The notes below the pieces were generated by a model. It was not told the origin of the DNA and ran no database searches. It worked only from the letters and a program-made list of their open reading frames with translations. Made by a program: the position numbers and the translations under genes. Of a stretch of DNA of 64,000 nt, positions 55,519 to 64,000 are shown one piece after another. Every line of letters starts with the position of its first letter. Within the stretch, counting starts at the first letter, position 1. The stretch covers positions 1-64,000 of the forward strand of contig NZ_PNDS01000017.1 of the NCBI RefSeq assembly GCF_005886535.1, read 5' to 3'. Source of the DNA: Pseudoalteromonas sp. S2755. GTDB taxonomy: Bacteria; Pseudomonadota; Gammaproteobacteria; Enterobacterales; Alteromonadaceae.

Positions 55519-56404
55519 CGTCTTCTCCGATAAAGCCATAAGGTAAGGCTTCACATTGCCAGTATTTATCTACCTTATCAAAGTAACTAGATGTTCTTAA
55601 TTGAGCCACCTGGTTAATAATTCCCTGCATTGCACAAGCTAAATCAGTGTTATTGTTGTTCAATTTTAAATACCATTTACTGCCACTAACGTTATTTGCA
55701 ATTGGCGTAAGGTAATTCTTCGAAAACCGCTGCTCATCTTCTTCGGACCAATAAGAAGCTATAATATCAACTTCGCCAGCAGCCAACCGATCGCGGAGCG
55801 CTTGATGCGAGCTTAAATAGGTAATATCGAGTGCATTGATATCGATATCTAACTCTTTAAATGCACTTTTTGGTAATATGTGGCCAGAGCGACTTGTTGG
55901 ATAGTCAAGCAAACCTATTTTTTTATCTAAGAAATACGACTTAGAGAGTTTAGGTTTTTCTGTGTTTGAGATAAAAAAGGCGGAATAAGCCGGATAACCG
56001 ATAACAGGCTTATAACTATGCGTTGATTCAGCCATCAAAGCCGACATGATGTTGTCTTTCGTTAAAATAAGATCGGCGATCCCCTTTGCAAGAAACTCTA
56101 TTTGCTCAGCGAGACTTCCTCCCCAATACACTTTAACCTGCCCATATTGCCTAGTGACAACTGCATCTTCACACGCTCTAACTAATACGTCTAACGCGAG
56201 GCTTTTAATCGGAACATGTATTTTTAATGTGTTGATATTAGACACTGAGCGTGTTTTGCAGGTATTTGAATACTGGACGACGGGATCAAGAGTTAGAGGC
56301 TTTGCCGATATTAACCGAGCCCCTAAAATCCAGCACAATAATGCGCTTATAAACAACAAAGATACAATTGTTGATTTACTAATCAAAATGTTACTATATA
56401 TCAC
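55508..56404 (-). CDS. Periplasmic substrate-binding-like protein (PhnD/SBP type), tethered or secreted
   Basis: A 298-residue protein with an N-terminal hydrophobic segment (about 12-32), a signal peptide or anchor, followed by a type II periplasmic binding fold. VYWGGSLAEQIEFLAKGIAD and LRDRLAAGEVDIIASYW correspond to the ligand-binding lobes of phosphonate/phosphate-like or other oxyanion-binding proteins. No ABC transporter is nearby. It is translationally coupled to the downstream membrane protein, which suggests sensing rather than import. The ligand is unknown. Confidence 0.72.
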   Translation of the reverse strand: MIYSNILISKSTIVSLLFISALLCWILGARLISAKPLTLDPVVQYSNTCKTRSVSNINTLKIHVPIKSLALDVLVRACEDAVVTRQYGQVKVYWGGSLAEQIEFLAKGIADLILTKDNIMSALMAESTHSYKPVIGYPAYSAFFISNTEKPKLSKSYFLDKKIGLLDYPTSRSGHILPKSAFKELDIDINALDITYLSSHQALRDRLAAGEVDIIASYWSEEDEQRFSKNYLTPIANNVSGSKWYLKLNNNNTDLACAMQGIINQVAQLRTSSYFDKVDKYWQCEALPYGFIGEDDGS

Positions 56405-56623
56405 TAATTGGAATAACCTATCCTTTCTTGACCGCTATTAGATCAATTTTCTTTACTCATTGCAATAGGTAATTTTACCAATAACTCATAACTAGATGAA
56501 TTTATTACTTTATTGACAAGAAATTATGAATCTTATTGAGTCCTTTTATTTTGTTGAAAAATACGGACAATTGGCCTCACTTTTCGGCTGGGAAGATTGT
56601 TCCCTTTTCTACAAGAGATACAA

Positions 56624-57484
56624 ATGTTACGTAAAAGCTTGTCATTACTTTTCGCTGTAGGGATGACTATAACAACGTCAAGTGCACACGCCTGGGGTCA
56701 AAATGGTCATAGGATCATTGGCGAATTGGCAGAGGCGCATTTAACCGAGCAGACTCGCGTTGCGATTCAACCTTTATTAGAAGGTGACTCTCTAGCTGAA
56801 ATTTCAACTTGGGCTGATGAAATGCGTTCGGATCCAGGTACGTTTTGGCGTAAACAATCTTCGAAGTGGCATTACATCAACATCGACAACCCAAAAGCAA
56901 TGCATGAGCACGTTCATGCCGATTTAAATGATAAAGAGAAAGTAAAACACATCCTAGATGGCATCTACTACTCCATCAATACGCTAAAATCAGAATCTAA
57001 ATCAATTGATGAAAAGCGTTTTGCATTCCGTTTCCTAGTTCACCTTGTGGGTGACAGCCATCAGCCGTTTCACGCGGGTCGCGCCAAAGATCGTGGCGGT
57101 AACATGATTAAAGTGAAGTTTTTTGGCAGTGATTCAAACCTACACAGTACTTGGGACACAAAATTAATCGAAAATGAGAATCTTTCATTTACCGAATTTA
57201 CCCGTTTTATTCAAACCACAAATAATGAAATTATTGCTGAATACTTAGACAGTTCGCCAGCAGATTGGTTGCTTGAGTCAAATAATATTGCTGAAAAAGT
57301 TTATAACAGCAATGAAACTGAAATAAGTTATGGTTACATTTATAAATATATGCCAACAGTTAAATTCAGGCTTCAACAAGGTGGCATTAGATTAGCTGGC
57401 TTATTAAACCAAATTTATGATCCTAATTCTAAACCGCTGGTTTCATCACTGAAGCCAGCAAATAAAATAACAGTTAACCATTAG
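56624..57484 (+). CDS. S1/P1-type zinc nuclease
   Basis: A 286-residue secreted nuclease cleaving single-stranded DNA and RNA and releasing 3'-phosphate from nucleotides. The signal peptide ends AHA, leaving Trp as first mature residue (WGQNGHRII), which co-ordinates the zinc cluster through its amino group. Zinc ligands are visible in ISTWADEMR, WHYINID, HLVGDSHQPFHAG and HSTWDTKLI. The ATG at 56624 was chosen over an upstream extension because the signal peptide starts there, behind AAGAGA. It is 34 bases upstream of the TonB receptor gene. Confidence 0.92.
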   Translation: MLRKSLSLLFAVGMTITTSSAHAWGQNGHRIIGELAEAHLTEQTRVAIQPLLEGDSLAEISTWADEMRSDPGTFWRKQSSKWHYINIDNPKAMHEHVHADLNDKEKVKHILDGIYYSINTLKSESKSIDEKRFAFRFLVHLVGDSHQPFHAGRAKDRGGNMIKVKFFGSDSNLHSTWDTKLIENENLSFTEFTRFIQTTNNEIIAEYLDSSPADWLLESNNIAEKVYNSNETEISYGYIYKYMPTVKFRLQQGGIRLAGLLNQIYDPNSKPLVSSLKPANKITVNH

Positions 57485-57518
57485 TTTAAAATAACCTACT
57501 AACACGGGAAACAACATA

Positions 57519-60500
57519 ATGAAAATCCAACTTCGCAAAAATGCACTTACGCTTGCTATCGCTGCAAGTTTAGGCATGAGTGGCATGGCGGTTGCGGCAG
57601 ATACATCTTCGTCTATTAAAGGACAGATTGTAGGACCTCAAGGTAATCCAGCTGCAGACACTAAGATTATCATCGTTCACGAACCGACAGGTACACGCCG
57701 CGTTGTTACAACGAATGACACTGGTACGTACAATGCATCAGGTCTTCGTGTTGGTGGTCCGTACACCATCACTATCGACTCAAACAAATTCCGTGACGCT
57801 GAGCTGCGTAACGTTTACCTATCACTAGGTGAAGCCCAAAAGATCGACCAGCAGCTAAGCGAATTGCAAATGGAGTCTATCGTAGTTACTGGTACTCCAG
57901 TACTATTTAACTCTTCTGCAAACGACACTTATTACGGTGCTGATGCAATCAAGAGCACGCCTAGTATCAACCGTGATATTAAAGACGTAGTAAGAAATAA
58001 CCCGCTAGTTGTTATCCAACCTGGTGGCGACAGCTCAATGACAATCGCAGGCTCAAACCCGCGTACAAACTCTATTACTGTTGATGGTATTCCGCTAAAC
58101 GATGACTTCGGTCTTAATTCTGGTGGTTACCCAACACAGCGTAACCCATTCCCTCTAGACGCACTTGATCAAGTTACAGTTCAAGTAGCACCAACAAATG
58201 CTAAATCAAGTGGCTTTACTGGTGGTAACGTTGACGCGGTATTTAAGTCTGGTACTAACGAAATCACTGGTAGCGTTTTCTATGAGAAAATGACTGACAG
58301 CTGGGCAGGTACTCCAAAAAACAATGGTAAAGAAGTTCCACTAGAGTTTGAAGAAGAGAACTATGGCTTCTCAATCGGTGCGCCTCTTATCGAAAACAAA
58401 CTATTCTTCTTCGGTGCTTACGAAAAGTATGAATCTCCTCAGTCAATTGAGTGGGGCCCTGCAGGTTCTGGTATTGGCGCTAACGAGACAAAAATCACAC
58501 AAAACGACTTAGCAGCAGTACGCAAAATTGCTTCTGAAGTATATGGTGTTGATAACATCGGTGGTGCAGACACTCAACCACAACTAGAAGATGAAAAATA
58601 TATCATCAAACTAGATTGGAACATCAACGACTATCATCGTGCAAACTTTATCTACATGTTCAATGAAGGTAACCGCACAAACAACATGACTGATGATGCT
58701 GATGATCTACACCTAAGCACTTATTGGTACAATAAATCTGAGAAACTAAATAACTTCAGCTCAACACTATACTCTGACTGGACAGATGATTTCTCAACGC
58801 AAATCAGTATCACAAGCAAGTCTGTTGAAACTGGTCAGATTTCACTTGATAGCGCACTTGGTTTAGGTGATATCAGCATCAGCAACATCGACGTAGATGG
58901 TGATGGTGTTACAGGTGACATCAGCTTTGGTTCAGATGCTAGCCGCCACTCAAACTCACTAGAAAACGACCTAACAACATTCAAGTTTGACGGTACTTAC
59001 CTACTTGACGAACATACACTAGAGTTCGGTATCAAGTATGACATTCTAGACGTTGAAAACCTTTATCTAGATGGTTCTAAGGGTGTTATCACATTTAACA
59101 GCCTAGAAGACTTTGCAGCACGCCAAATTTCAAGATACACATATAGCAACGGTATCGGCAATAACCCTGATGCAGTTGCAGCGGCATTCAAACGTAAAGA
59201 CCTTGCACTATACGTGAACGACCGTTGGGACTTCAGCGATGAACTAGCGTTTAGCTTTGGTCTTCGTTACGAGCGTTTAGGCTCTGACGACAAACCAGCG
59301 TTCAACCAAGACGTATTGGACAGAACGGGTTTTGATAACACTTATAACCTAGATGGCGCTGACATTTGGTTGCCTCGTGCAGGTTTCACTTACTACATGA
59401 ACGAAGACGTCACTATCCGTGGTAGCGTAGGTCGTTATGCAGGTGGTAACCCTAACGTTTGGATCTCAAACTCTTACTCAAACGATGGCTTCAGTCGTCA
59501 AAACTTCTCTGCTAGTGATGTTACTGCTCCAGCAAATATCCTAAATACTATTCCGCCAGAGGCTATCGAAGGTATTAACAACGCGAATCGTGGTTCAGTT
59601 TCGAACTTTATCGATCCTAACTTCGACATTCCATCACAGTGGACTTATATGCTAAATGCGGATGTAACACTTGACATCCCAGGCCTTGGTGACGGATTCG
59701 CGTGGACTACAACTGCAATCTTCACAGATAAAGAAAATACCGCTGAATGGGTAAATGCTGCACTTCTTCAGGAAGGTGATGTAGTAGGTTCTACTGCTGA
59801 TGGTGCATTACCATTCTACGATACCCGTGAACTTGAGATTATGCTAACGAACGCAGATAAAAACGGTCGTTCGATTATTCTAAGTACTGGTCTTGCTAAA
59901 ACGTGGGATAACGGCTTCAAGTTTGATATGTCTTATACTCACCAAGATATCACTGAAGGTAACCCTGGTGGCTCTTCAACTGGTCGTAGTAACTACCGCT
60001 TCGGTCACTTCTTAGACCACCAAGAAACACAAATCGGTACTTCTTCTTATGAAACAGAGCACCGTTTTGTCCTAAACCTTGGCTATTCAACAGAGTTCAT
60101 TGAAAACTATAAAACGAATTTCAATCTTTTCTTTGAGCGCCGTTCAGGTTCAGCATATAGCCACCTAACAAGATGGCAAAACCTAACTGGTGGTCGCTTC
60201 TTCAATCAAGACTTAATTCAGCCTTCAGGCTTTGGCTCTACGTTCGGTGGTAACTACCTAGCTTATGTTCCAACGGCAAACGATGCAAACGTACTTCGTT
60301 ACGAAGGCACAACTGAAGCAGAAGTGCTTGCTCATTATGAGAGCTTAGGTCTGTCTGGCTATGCAGGTGGCTTCGTGGACCGTAGCACGGCTACATCGCC
60401 TTGGACAACGACTATGGATCTATATGTTTCTCAGGAACTTCCAGGTTTCACCAAAGATCATAAAGGTGAAGTCTACTTCGTAGTGAATAACTTACTAAAC

Positions 60501-60683
60501 CTGATTGATTCTTCAGCTGGTAAAGTTTATACGCAAGACTTTGGCACTCGTAATACGCTAAACATGGATATCGACCCTGCGACTGGTAAGTACATCATCG
60601 GCGCACCGATTACTAGCGACTATAAGTTTGAAGCAGAAGACTCAACTTACCGTATCAAGATCGGCGTACGCTACAACTTCTAA
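57519..60683 (+). CDS. TonB-dependent receptor with N-terminal regulatory-like domain (Oar-like)
   Basis: A 1054-residue outer-membrane receptor. A signal peptide ends at about residue 27 (AVAA|DTS). A carboxypeptidase regulatory-like (beta-sandwich) domain spans about 30-110, a plug about 115-235 (DRITVDGIPLN-like NSITVDGIPLNDDFGL), then the large beta-barrel. The end RIKIGVRYNF gives the terminal Phe expected for BAM recognition. Substrate is unknown; relatives take up oligomers such as peptides or glycans. It is likely co-transcribed with the nuclease gene. A terminator follows. Confidence 0.93.
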   Translation: MKIQLRKNALTLAIAASLGMSGMAVAADTSSSIKGQIVGPQGNPAADTKIIIVHEPTGTRRVVTTNDTGTYNASGLRVGGPYTITIDSNKFRDAELRNVYLSLGEAQKIDQQLSELQMESIVVTGTPVLFNSSANDTYYGADAIKSTPSINRDIKDVVRNNPLVVIQPGGDSSMTIAGSNPRTNSITVDGIPLNDDFGLNSGGYPTQRNPFPLDALDQVTVQVAPTNAKSSGFTGGNVDAVFKSGTNEITGSVFYEKMTDSWAGTPKNNGKEVPLEFEEENYGFSIGAPLIENKLFFFGAYEKYESPQSIEWGPAGSGIGANETKITQNDLAAVRKIASEVYGVDNIGGADTQPQLEDEKYIIKLDWNINDYHRANFIYMFNEGNRTNNMTDDADDLHLSTYWYNKSEKLNNFSSTLYSDWTDDFSTQISITSKSVETGQISLDSALGLGDISISNIDVDGDGVTGDISFGSDASRHSNSLENDLTTFKFDGTYLLDEHTLEFGIKYDILDVENLYLDGSKGVITFNSLEDFAARQISRYTYSNGIGNNPDAVAAAFKRKDLALYVNDRWDFSDELAFSFGLRYERLGSDDKPAFNQDVLDRTGFDNTYNLDGADIWLPRAGFTYYMNEDVTIRGSVGRYAGGNPNVWISNSYSNDGFSRQNFSASDVTAPANILNTIPPEAIEGINNANRGSVSNFIDPNFDIPSQWTYMLNADVTLDIPGLGDGFAWTTTAIFTDKENTAEWVNAALLQEGDVVGSTADGALPFYDTRELEIMLTNADKNGRSIILSTGLAKTWDNGFKFDMSYTHQDITEGNPGGSSTGRSNYRFGHFLDHQETQIGTSSYETEHRFVLNLGYSTEFIENYKTNFNLFFERRSGSAYSHLTRWQNLTGGRFFNQDLIQPSGFGSTFGGNYLAYVPTANDANVLRYEGTTEAEVLAHYESLGLSGYAGGFVDRSTATSPWTTTMDLYVSQELPGFTKDHKGEVYFVVNNLLNLIDSSAGKVYTQDFGTRNTLNMDIDPATGKYIIGAPITSDYKFEAEDSTYRIKIGVRYNF

Positions 60684-60711
60684 TATCTAACACGTAATTA
60701 GATAATCTCCC

Positions 60712-60737
60712 AAAGGCCAACGAAAGTTGGCCTTTTT
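60712..60737 (+). terminator. Terminator of the nuclease/TonB receptor unit
   Basis: A 10-base stem AAAGGCCAAC / GTTGGCCTTT with a GAAA tetraloop, followed by a T-run. It lies 28 bases past the stop. Confidence 0.88.
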
Positions 60738-60893
60738 TATATTTAATTCAGCTTAAGATTATTTCCCAACTAATTAACCTTTATAAATTCCTGATATTAA
60801 ATATAATAGAAAAAGGACAAATCGTTGCTTCTGAAGAAGCAACCATACTAAATGTTGAAATGAAAGGATTATCAATATGATAAGGGATAAATT

Positions 60894-61067
60894 ATGTTAA
60901 AACGTAAAGCTTTTATCGGCTTTCTAGTCACGATGTTAGGCATAGCTGTTGATTTTTCAATCATCTCTCTATCCAGTCATTCACTAAAAAGCAGCGCATT
61001 TGAAATATCCATGCTCTATATGATCTATATGACTATAGTATCATGTACAGAAAACCGTACGAGATAA
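60894..61067 (+). CDS. Small hydrophobic ORF, unrecognised
   Basis: An ORF of 57 codons with AAGGGAT about 6 bases before the ATG. The product has a basic start (MLKRK), a hydrophobic stretch at about 7-27 and another at about 36-51, with Cys at 51 and a basic end. It could be a short membrane protein. The rest of the 401-base gap between the TonB receptor and the MarR gene shows only the receptor's terminator and AT-rich sequence. No family is recognised, and it may be spurious. Confidence 0.35.
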   Translation: MLKRKAFIGFLVTMLGIAVDFSIISLSSHSLKSSAFEISMLYMIYMTIVSCTENRTR

Positions 61068-61084
61068 CATTCAGCGGTACTTTA

Positions 61085-61570
61085 CTATATAGAGCTTGTT
61101 CTAAGCGAGTGATCAAGCTCTTTTTCATCTACTGCGGACTGTAATAATTTTAGCAGTTGTACGAACTTCTCTTTCTGCTCATCGCTAAAACAACTAAGCA
61201 GCTCAGCTTCCCATGCCAATGCAAGCGGCGTTAACGTTTGATAAAGCACTCTTCCTTGTTCTGTCACCGCAATAGTTTTTGCACGTTTATCACTTGGACT
61301 CACTAACATCTCAATCAACCCTCGGTCTTGTAACTGCTTAATTGCTCTTGAAACGGTTGATTTATCCATGCTTGCCAGTTCGCAAATGTGCTTTGCGGTG
61401 CTCCCCTCCTTCTTTATTGCATGAGATAACACCCGCCATTGTGGCTGTGTTAATTCTCCCTTTTGTTCATAGACGTGCGCAAAGTCATTGCTCACTTTTG
61501 TTGACAGTGAAACGAGCTGATACGGTAAAAATTCGTTTATATTCAGCAGTTTTTCATCATTTTTAGACAT
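61085..61570 (-). CDS. MarR family transcriptional regulator (homogentisate pathway)
   Basis: A 161-residue dimeric winged-helix protein. The helix-turn-helix is at about 55-90 (TAKHICELASMDKSTVSRAI), with the wing SPSDKRAKTIAVTEQGR. It is transcribed divergently from hmgA, 112 bases apart, with a 20-base perfect palindrome between them. Repression of hmgA-maiA, relieved by a pathway aromatic compound such as homogentisate, is inferred from MarR family behaviour and position. Confidence 0.9.
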   Translation of the reverse strand: MSKNDEKLLNINEFLPYQLVSLSTKVSNDFAHVYEQKGELTQPQWRVLSHAIKKEGSTAKHICELASMDKSTVSRAIKQLQDRGLIEMLVSPSDKRAKTIAVTEQGRVLYQTLTPLALAWEAELLSCFSDEQKEKFVQLLKLLQSAVDEKELDHSLRTSSI

Positions 61571-61625
61571 TCTTCCACACTCCCAGCTGTCACTATAACT
61601 TTACAGAGCGACTAGATGACAAACA

Positions 61626-61654
61626 TTGAAAATACTCTCACATGAGAGTATCTT
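61626..61654 (+). promoter_or_regulatory. hmgA promoter with internal operator
   Basis: TTGAAA (61626-61631) and TATCTT (61649-61654) lie 17 bases apart. The palindrome at 61632-61651 fills nearly all of the spacer and reaches into the -10 element, so a repressor bound there would occlude RNA polymerase. Confidence 0.6.
61632..61651. promoter_or_regulatory. MarR operator candidate ATACTCTCA-CA-TGAGAGTAT
   Basis: A perfect 9-2-9 inverted repeat of 20 bases between the divergent MarR and hmgA genes. Length and symmetry are typical for MarR dimers. It could serve both promoters. Confidence 0.75.
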
Positions 61655-61682
61655 ACTATAAAACACAAAGGAGTCGAGACAC

Positions 61683-62978
61683 ATGAGCCAAGAACTTCAA
61701 TATTTAACTGGATTTGGTAATCAATTTGAAAGTGAAGCACTGCCGGGCGCTTTGCCTATTGGTCAATTTTCACCACAAAAAGTAAAATACGATCTTTATG
61801 CAGAGCAATATAACACCACCGCTTTTACAGCGCCTCGTGCTGATAATCGTCGAAATTGGTTCTACCGTATTCGCCCTTCTGTTTTACAGGGTGAATATGA
61901 AGCGATGGATAATGGCCTATTGCGCACGGCACCAATAACTGAAGCCGTTCCCCCTCCTTCCATGTTGCGCTGGAATCCTATCGATATACCACAAGAAAAA
62001 ACAGACTTTATCGATGGCTTAGTAACGATGGCTGCTAACGGCAGTGCCAATGGCCAAAGCGGGATTGGTATTCATGTTTACGTTGCTAACGCATCAATGG
62101 AAGGTCGTTACTTCTATAATGCGGATGGCGAGTTGTTATTCGTCCCGCAGCAAGGTGAACTCATTTTACACACTGAGTGTGGAAAACTCGCAATTAAACC
62201 AGGTGAGATTGCCGTTATCCCTCGTGGTATCAAATTCAGTGTAGAGCTTTTAAGCGATACGGTGCGTGGTTATATTTGTGAAAACTATGGACACCCTTAT
62301 ATATTACCTGAACGAGGTCCTGTTGGGGCGAATGGCTATACCAACGAACGTGACTTTCAATACCCCGTTGCCGCATTTGAAGACAAAGAAGGCGATTTTG
62401 AACTCGTTGCAAAGTTTAATGGTAATCTGTTCCGCTCTAAGATTGGCCACTCACCGCTTGATGTGGTTGCATGGACAGGAAATAGCGCCCCATACAAATA
62501 TGATTTAGCACGATTTAACGTAATGAACACCGTAAGCTTTGATCATCCTGATCCGTCAATTTTTACTGTACTGACTTCTCCATCAGGCACACCCGGTGTT
62601 GCAAACGTAGACTTTGTGATCTTCCCACCGCGCTGGATGGTGGCAGAAAATACATTCCGTCCGCCTTATTATCACCGTAATATCATGAGTGAGTTTATGG
62701 GCTTAATTGAAGGGGTCTACGACGCTAAAGAACATGGTTTTGTACCCGGTGGCATGAGTCTACACAACTGTATGTCTCCACATGGACCTGAAGCGGACGT
62801 ATTTGAGAAGGCGAGCAACGCAGAGCTTGCACCACAGCGCTATGAAAACACACTCGCGTTTATGTTTGAGTCACGTTACATTATCTCTCCAACTAAGTAT
62901 GCTTTAGAAGGCAAAGCACGTCAGCCTAACTATGCTGATTGCTGGAAAGGCATTAAAAAGTACTTTAAAGGAGCATAA
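61683..62978 (+). CDS. hmgA: Homogentisate 1,2-dioxygenase
   Basis: A 431-residue iron(II) dioxygenase opening the ring of homogentisate to maleylacetoacetate, the central step of tyrosine and phenylalanine breakdown. It starts [19 protein letters not shown]; the iron-binding cupin region has [20 protein letters not shown] with paired His and Glu, and [12 protein letters not shown]. Length is typical. GGAG lies 10 bases upstream of the ATG. It precedes maiA by five bases. Confidence 0.97.
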   Translation: MSQELQYLTGFGNQFESEALPGALPIGQFSPQKVKYDLYAEQYNTTAFTAPRADNRRNWFYRIRPSVLQGEYEAMDNGLLRTAPITEAVPPPSMLRWNPIDIPQEKTDFIDGLVTMAANGSANGQSGIGIHVYVANASMEGRYFYNADGELLFVPQQGELILHTECGKLAIKPGEIAVIPRGIKFSVELLSDTVRGYICENYGHPYILPERGPVGANGYTNERDFQYPVAAFEDKEGDFELVAKFNGNLFRSKIGHSPLDVVAWTGNSAPYKYDLARFNVMNTVSFDHPDPSIFTVLTSPSGTPGVANVDFVIFPPRWMVAENTFRPPYYHRNIMSEFMGLIEGVYDAKEHGFVPGGMSLHNCMSPHGPEADVFEKASNAELAPQRYENTLAFMFESRYIISPTKYALEGKARQPNYADCWKGIKKYFKGA

Positions 62979-62983
62979 AGATT

Positions 62984-63613
62984 ATGTTGAAACTCTATAC
63001 TTATTTTCGCTCATCTGCGGCCTATCGAGTGCGTATTGCTTTAAATCTTAAAGGATTAGATCACGAGTTAGTCCCTGTAAACTTACTTAAATCGGAGCAA
63101 AGCGGCGAGGCATATTTAAGTAAAAACGGTCAAGGGTTACTACCGGCTCTTGAAACTGAGCATGGCGTTCTTGCACAATCTTTAGCAATATTGGAGTGGC
63201 TAGAAGAAACTCAAACAGGCCAAGCATTGCTACCTCAAGATCCTTGGCAAAAAGCGCAGGTAAGAAACTTTTGCTACGCTATCGCCTGTGATATCCACCC
63301 TATCGATAACTTGCGTGTACTTAAATATCTCTCAAGTGAGCTAGGCGCATCTGACGAGCAAAAAAGCGAGTGGTATCGCCACTGGGTTATCGAAGGTTTT
63401 AAAAAGCTAGAGCCTATGATAGGCGACGGTCAATTTTGCTTTGGTACAGAGCCCACGCTCGCGGATGTTTGTTTAGTACCACAAGTATTTAACGCATTGC
63501 GTTTTAAAGTAGATATGACTGAATTTCCTAAGATCAGTCGAGTCTATGAATATTGCAATACACTTAATGCATTTTCTGATGCAGCGCCTGAAAATCAACT
63601 AGACGCACAATAA
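62984..63613 (+). CDS. maiA: Maleylacetoacetate isomerase
   Basis: A 209-residue zeta-class glutathione S-transferase isomerising maleylacetoacetate to fumarylacetoacetate. The zeta signature YFRSSAAYRVRIALNLKGL is at about 7-25, with QSLAILEWLEE and the C-terminal LADVCLVPQVFNA. It is co-transcribed with hmgA. Fumarylacetoacetase, the next enzyme, is not encoded directly downstream. Confidence 0.94.
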   Translation: MLKLYTYFRSSAAYRVRIALNLKGLDHELVPVNLLKSEQSGEAYLSKNGQGLLPALETEHGVLAQSLAILEWLEETQTGQALLPQDPWQKAQVRNFCYAIACDIHPIDNLRVLKYLSSELGASDEQKSEWYRHWVIEGFKKLEPMIGDGQFCFGTEPTLADVCLVPQVFNALRFKVDMTEFPKISRVYEYCNTLNAFSDAAPENQLDAQ

Positions 63614-63622
63614 AGCTTGTAA

Positions 63623-63653
63623 AAAGAGTGATATGCTAAGAATATCACTCTTT
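63623..63653. terminator. Terminator between maiA and the TIGR02647-like gene
   Basis: A perfect 12-base stem AAAGAGTGATAT / ATATCACTCTTT with a 7-base loop. The minus-strand side has the better T-run (T5), so it may serve both convergent genes. Confidence 0.7.
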
Positions 63654-63671
63654 CAATCAAACTAACGCCTG

Positions 63672-63908
63672 TTATTTCAGTGCGCTATAGACATGGTCAA
63701 AGTGACCAATAAGGTCATGACCCAGATCTGTCAGATACCCACCATCGGGACTGTCGATGACTCCTTTTTCAAATAGCCGCATCGCCGCACCTTGTATACC
63801 CTCCGGCGCACTACTATGAATTTTTATTCCCTGATGCAAACTATGTCTTGGAAATCTAGCTAGTAAGGTCAACTCATCCAACAATTTTTGGTCTAAAGCC
63901 ATTGTCAT
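63672..63908 (-). CDS. TIGR02647 family small protein
   Basis: A 78-residue cytosolic protein matching by eye the TIGR02647 family of gammaproteobacteria: LLDELTLLARF, GIKIH, AAMRLFEKGVIDSPDGGYLTDLG. The family is small, helix-rich and of unknown function, with a winged-helix-like ending. Two ATGs (63908 and 63902) are possible; AAGGA sits four bases before the first. It converges on maiA. Confidence 0.85.
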   Translation of the reverse strand: MTMALDQKLLDELTLLARFPRHSLHQGIKIHSSAPEGIQGAAMRLFEKGVIDSPDGGYLTDLGHDLIGHFDHVYSALK

Positions 63909-64000
63909 TTTTCCTTATTATTCTATAGTCATTTAACACTCTAGTTCAAAAAACTAAATTTGATGAAGTTTTTAATTTGTTTAATCACTGTTAATTTGAT

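Overview
The window looks like a chromosomal segment of a marine gammaproteobacterium of the Alteromonadales, most likely Pseudoalteromonas or a close relative. This is inferred from low GC content, a dense set of c-di-GMP proteins, a large TonB-dependent receptor with an N-terminal carboxypeptidase-regulatory-like domain, a succinyltransferase-type arginine catabolic pair and an intergenic repeat bounded by ATACCAATT/AATTGGTAT. No database search was possible, so the genus is a judgement. No rRNA, tRNA, CRISPR array, prophage or complete insertion sequence was recognised.

Layout. 1-212: an interspersed-repeat copy and a terminator. 213-6011 (minus): a GAF-PAS-GGDEF-EAL protein, a YfcC-type carrier and a periplasmic-sensing diguanylate cyclase. 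6241-7671: a 59-residue membrane ORF and a secreted nucleotide pyrophosphatase-like enzyme. 7859-10873: an FNR-like box, a GbsR-like regulator and a short-Q-loop cytochrome bd oxidase (cioAB type). 11014-12308: mltB and ycgL. 12444-14225: minCDE. 14351-15337: rluF. 15403-18783: an overlapping trio (EAL-HDOD, DUF418 membrane protein, periplasmic binding protein).

19040-30950 is one long minus-strand glycogen operon: stand-alone CBM48 protein, malQ, glgB, glgX, glgP, glgC, glgA. It covers synthesis (GlgC, GlgA, GlgB), breakdown (GlgP, GlgX) and maltodextrin recycling (MalQ), with genes touching or overlapping. A 568-base intergenic region with palindromes separates it from a divergent GGDEF-EAL gene. 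33550-37304: an Lrp-family regulator divergent from astC-astA-DUF1338, with astD not in its expected place. 37663-39918: fadE behind a FadR-like site. 40196-44004: ybaK, dnaJ, dnaK. 44267-48545: a TesB-like thioesterase behind a FadR-like site, then pqiABC.

48540-60683 is mostly cell-envelope and scavenging functions: GNAT acetyltransferase, M16 lipoprotein protease, MAPEG protein, a small DUF3820-like protein, UshA-like 5'-nucleotidase, an unrecognised membrane protein paired with a periplasmic binding protein, S1/P1 nuclease and a TonB-dependent receptor. 60894-63908: a 57-codon ORF, a MarR regulator divergent from hmgA-maiA with a perfect operator-like palindrome, and a TIGR02647-like protein.

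Most of the window is ordinary core metabolism. The least explained items are the membrane protein/binding protein pair at 54592-56404, the EAL-HDOD/DUF418/binding protein trio at 15403-18783, the intergenic repeat with a 14-base palindrome built from its ends at the place where astD would be expected, and three FadR-like sites that may link fatty-acid status to fadE, a thioesterase and a diguanylate cyclase.
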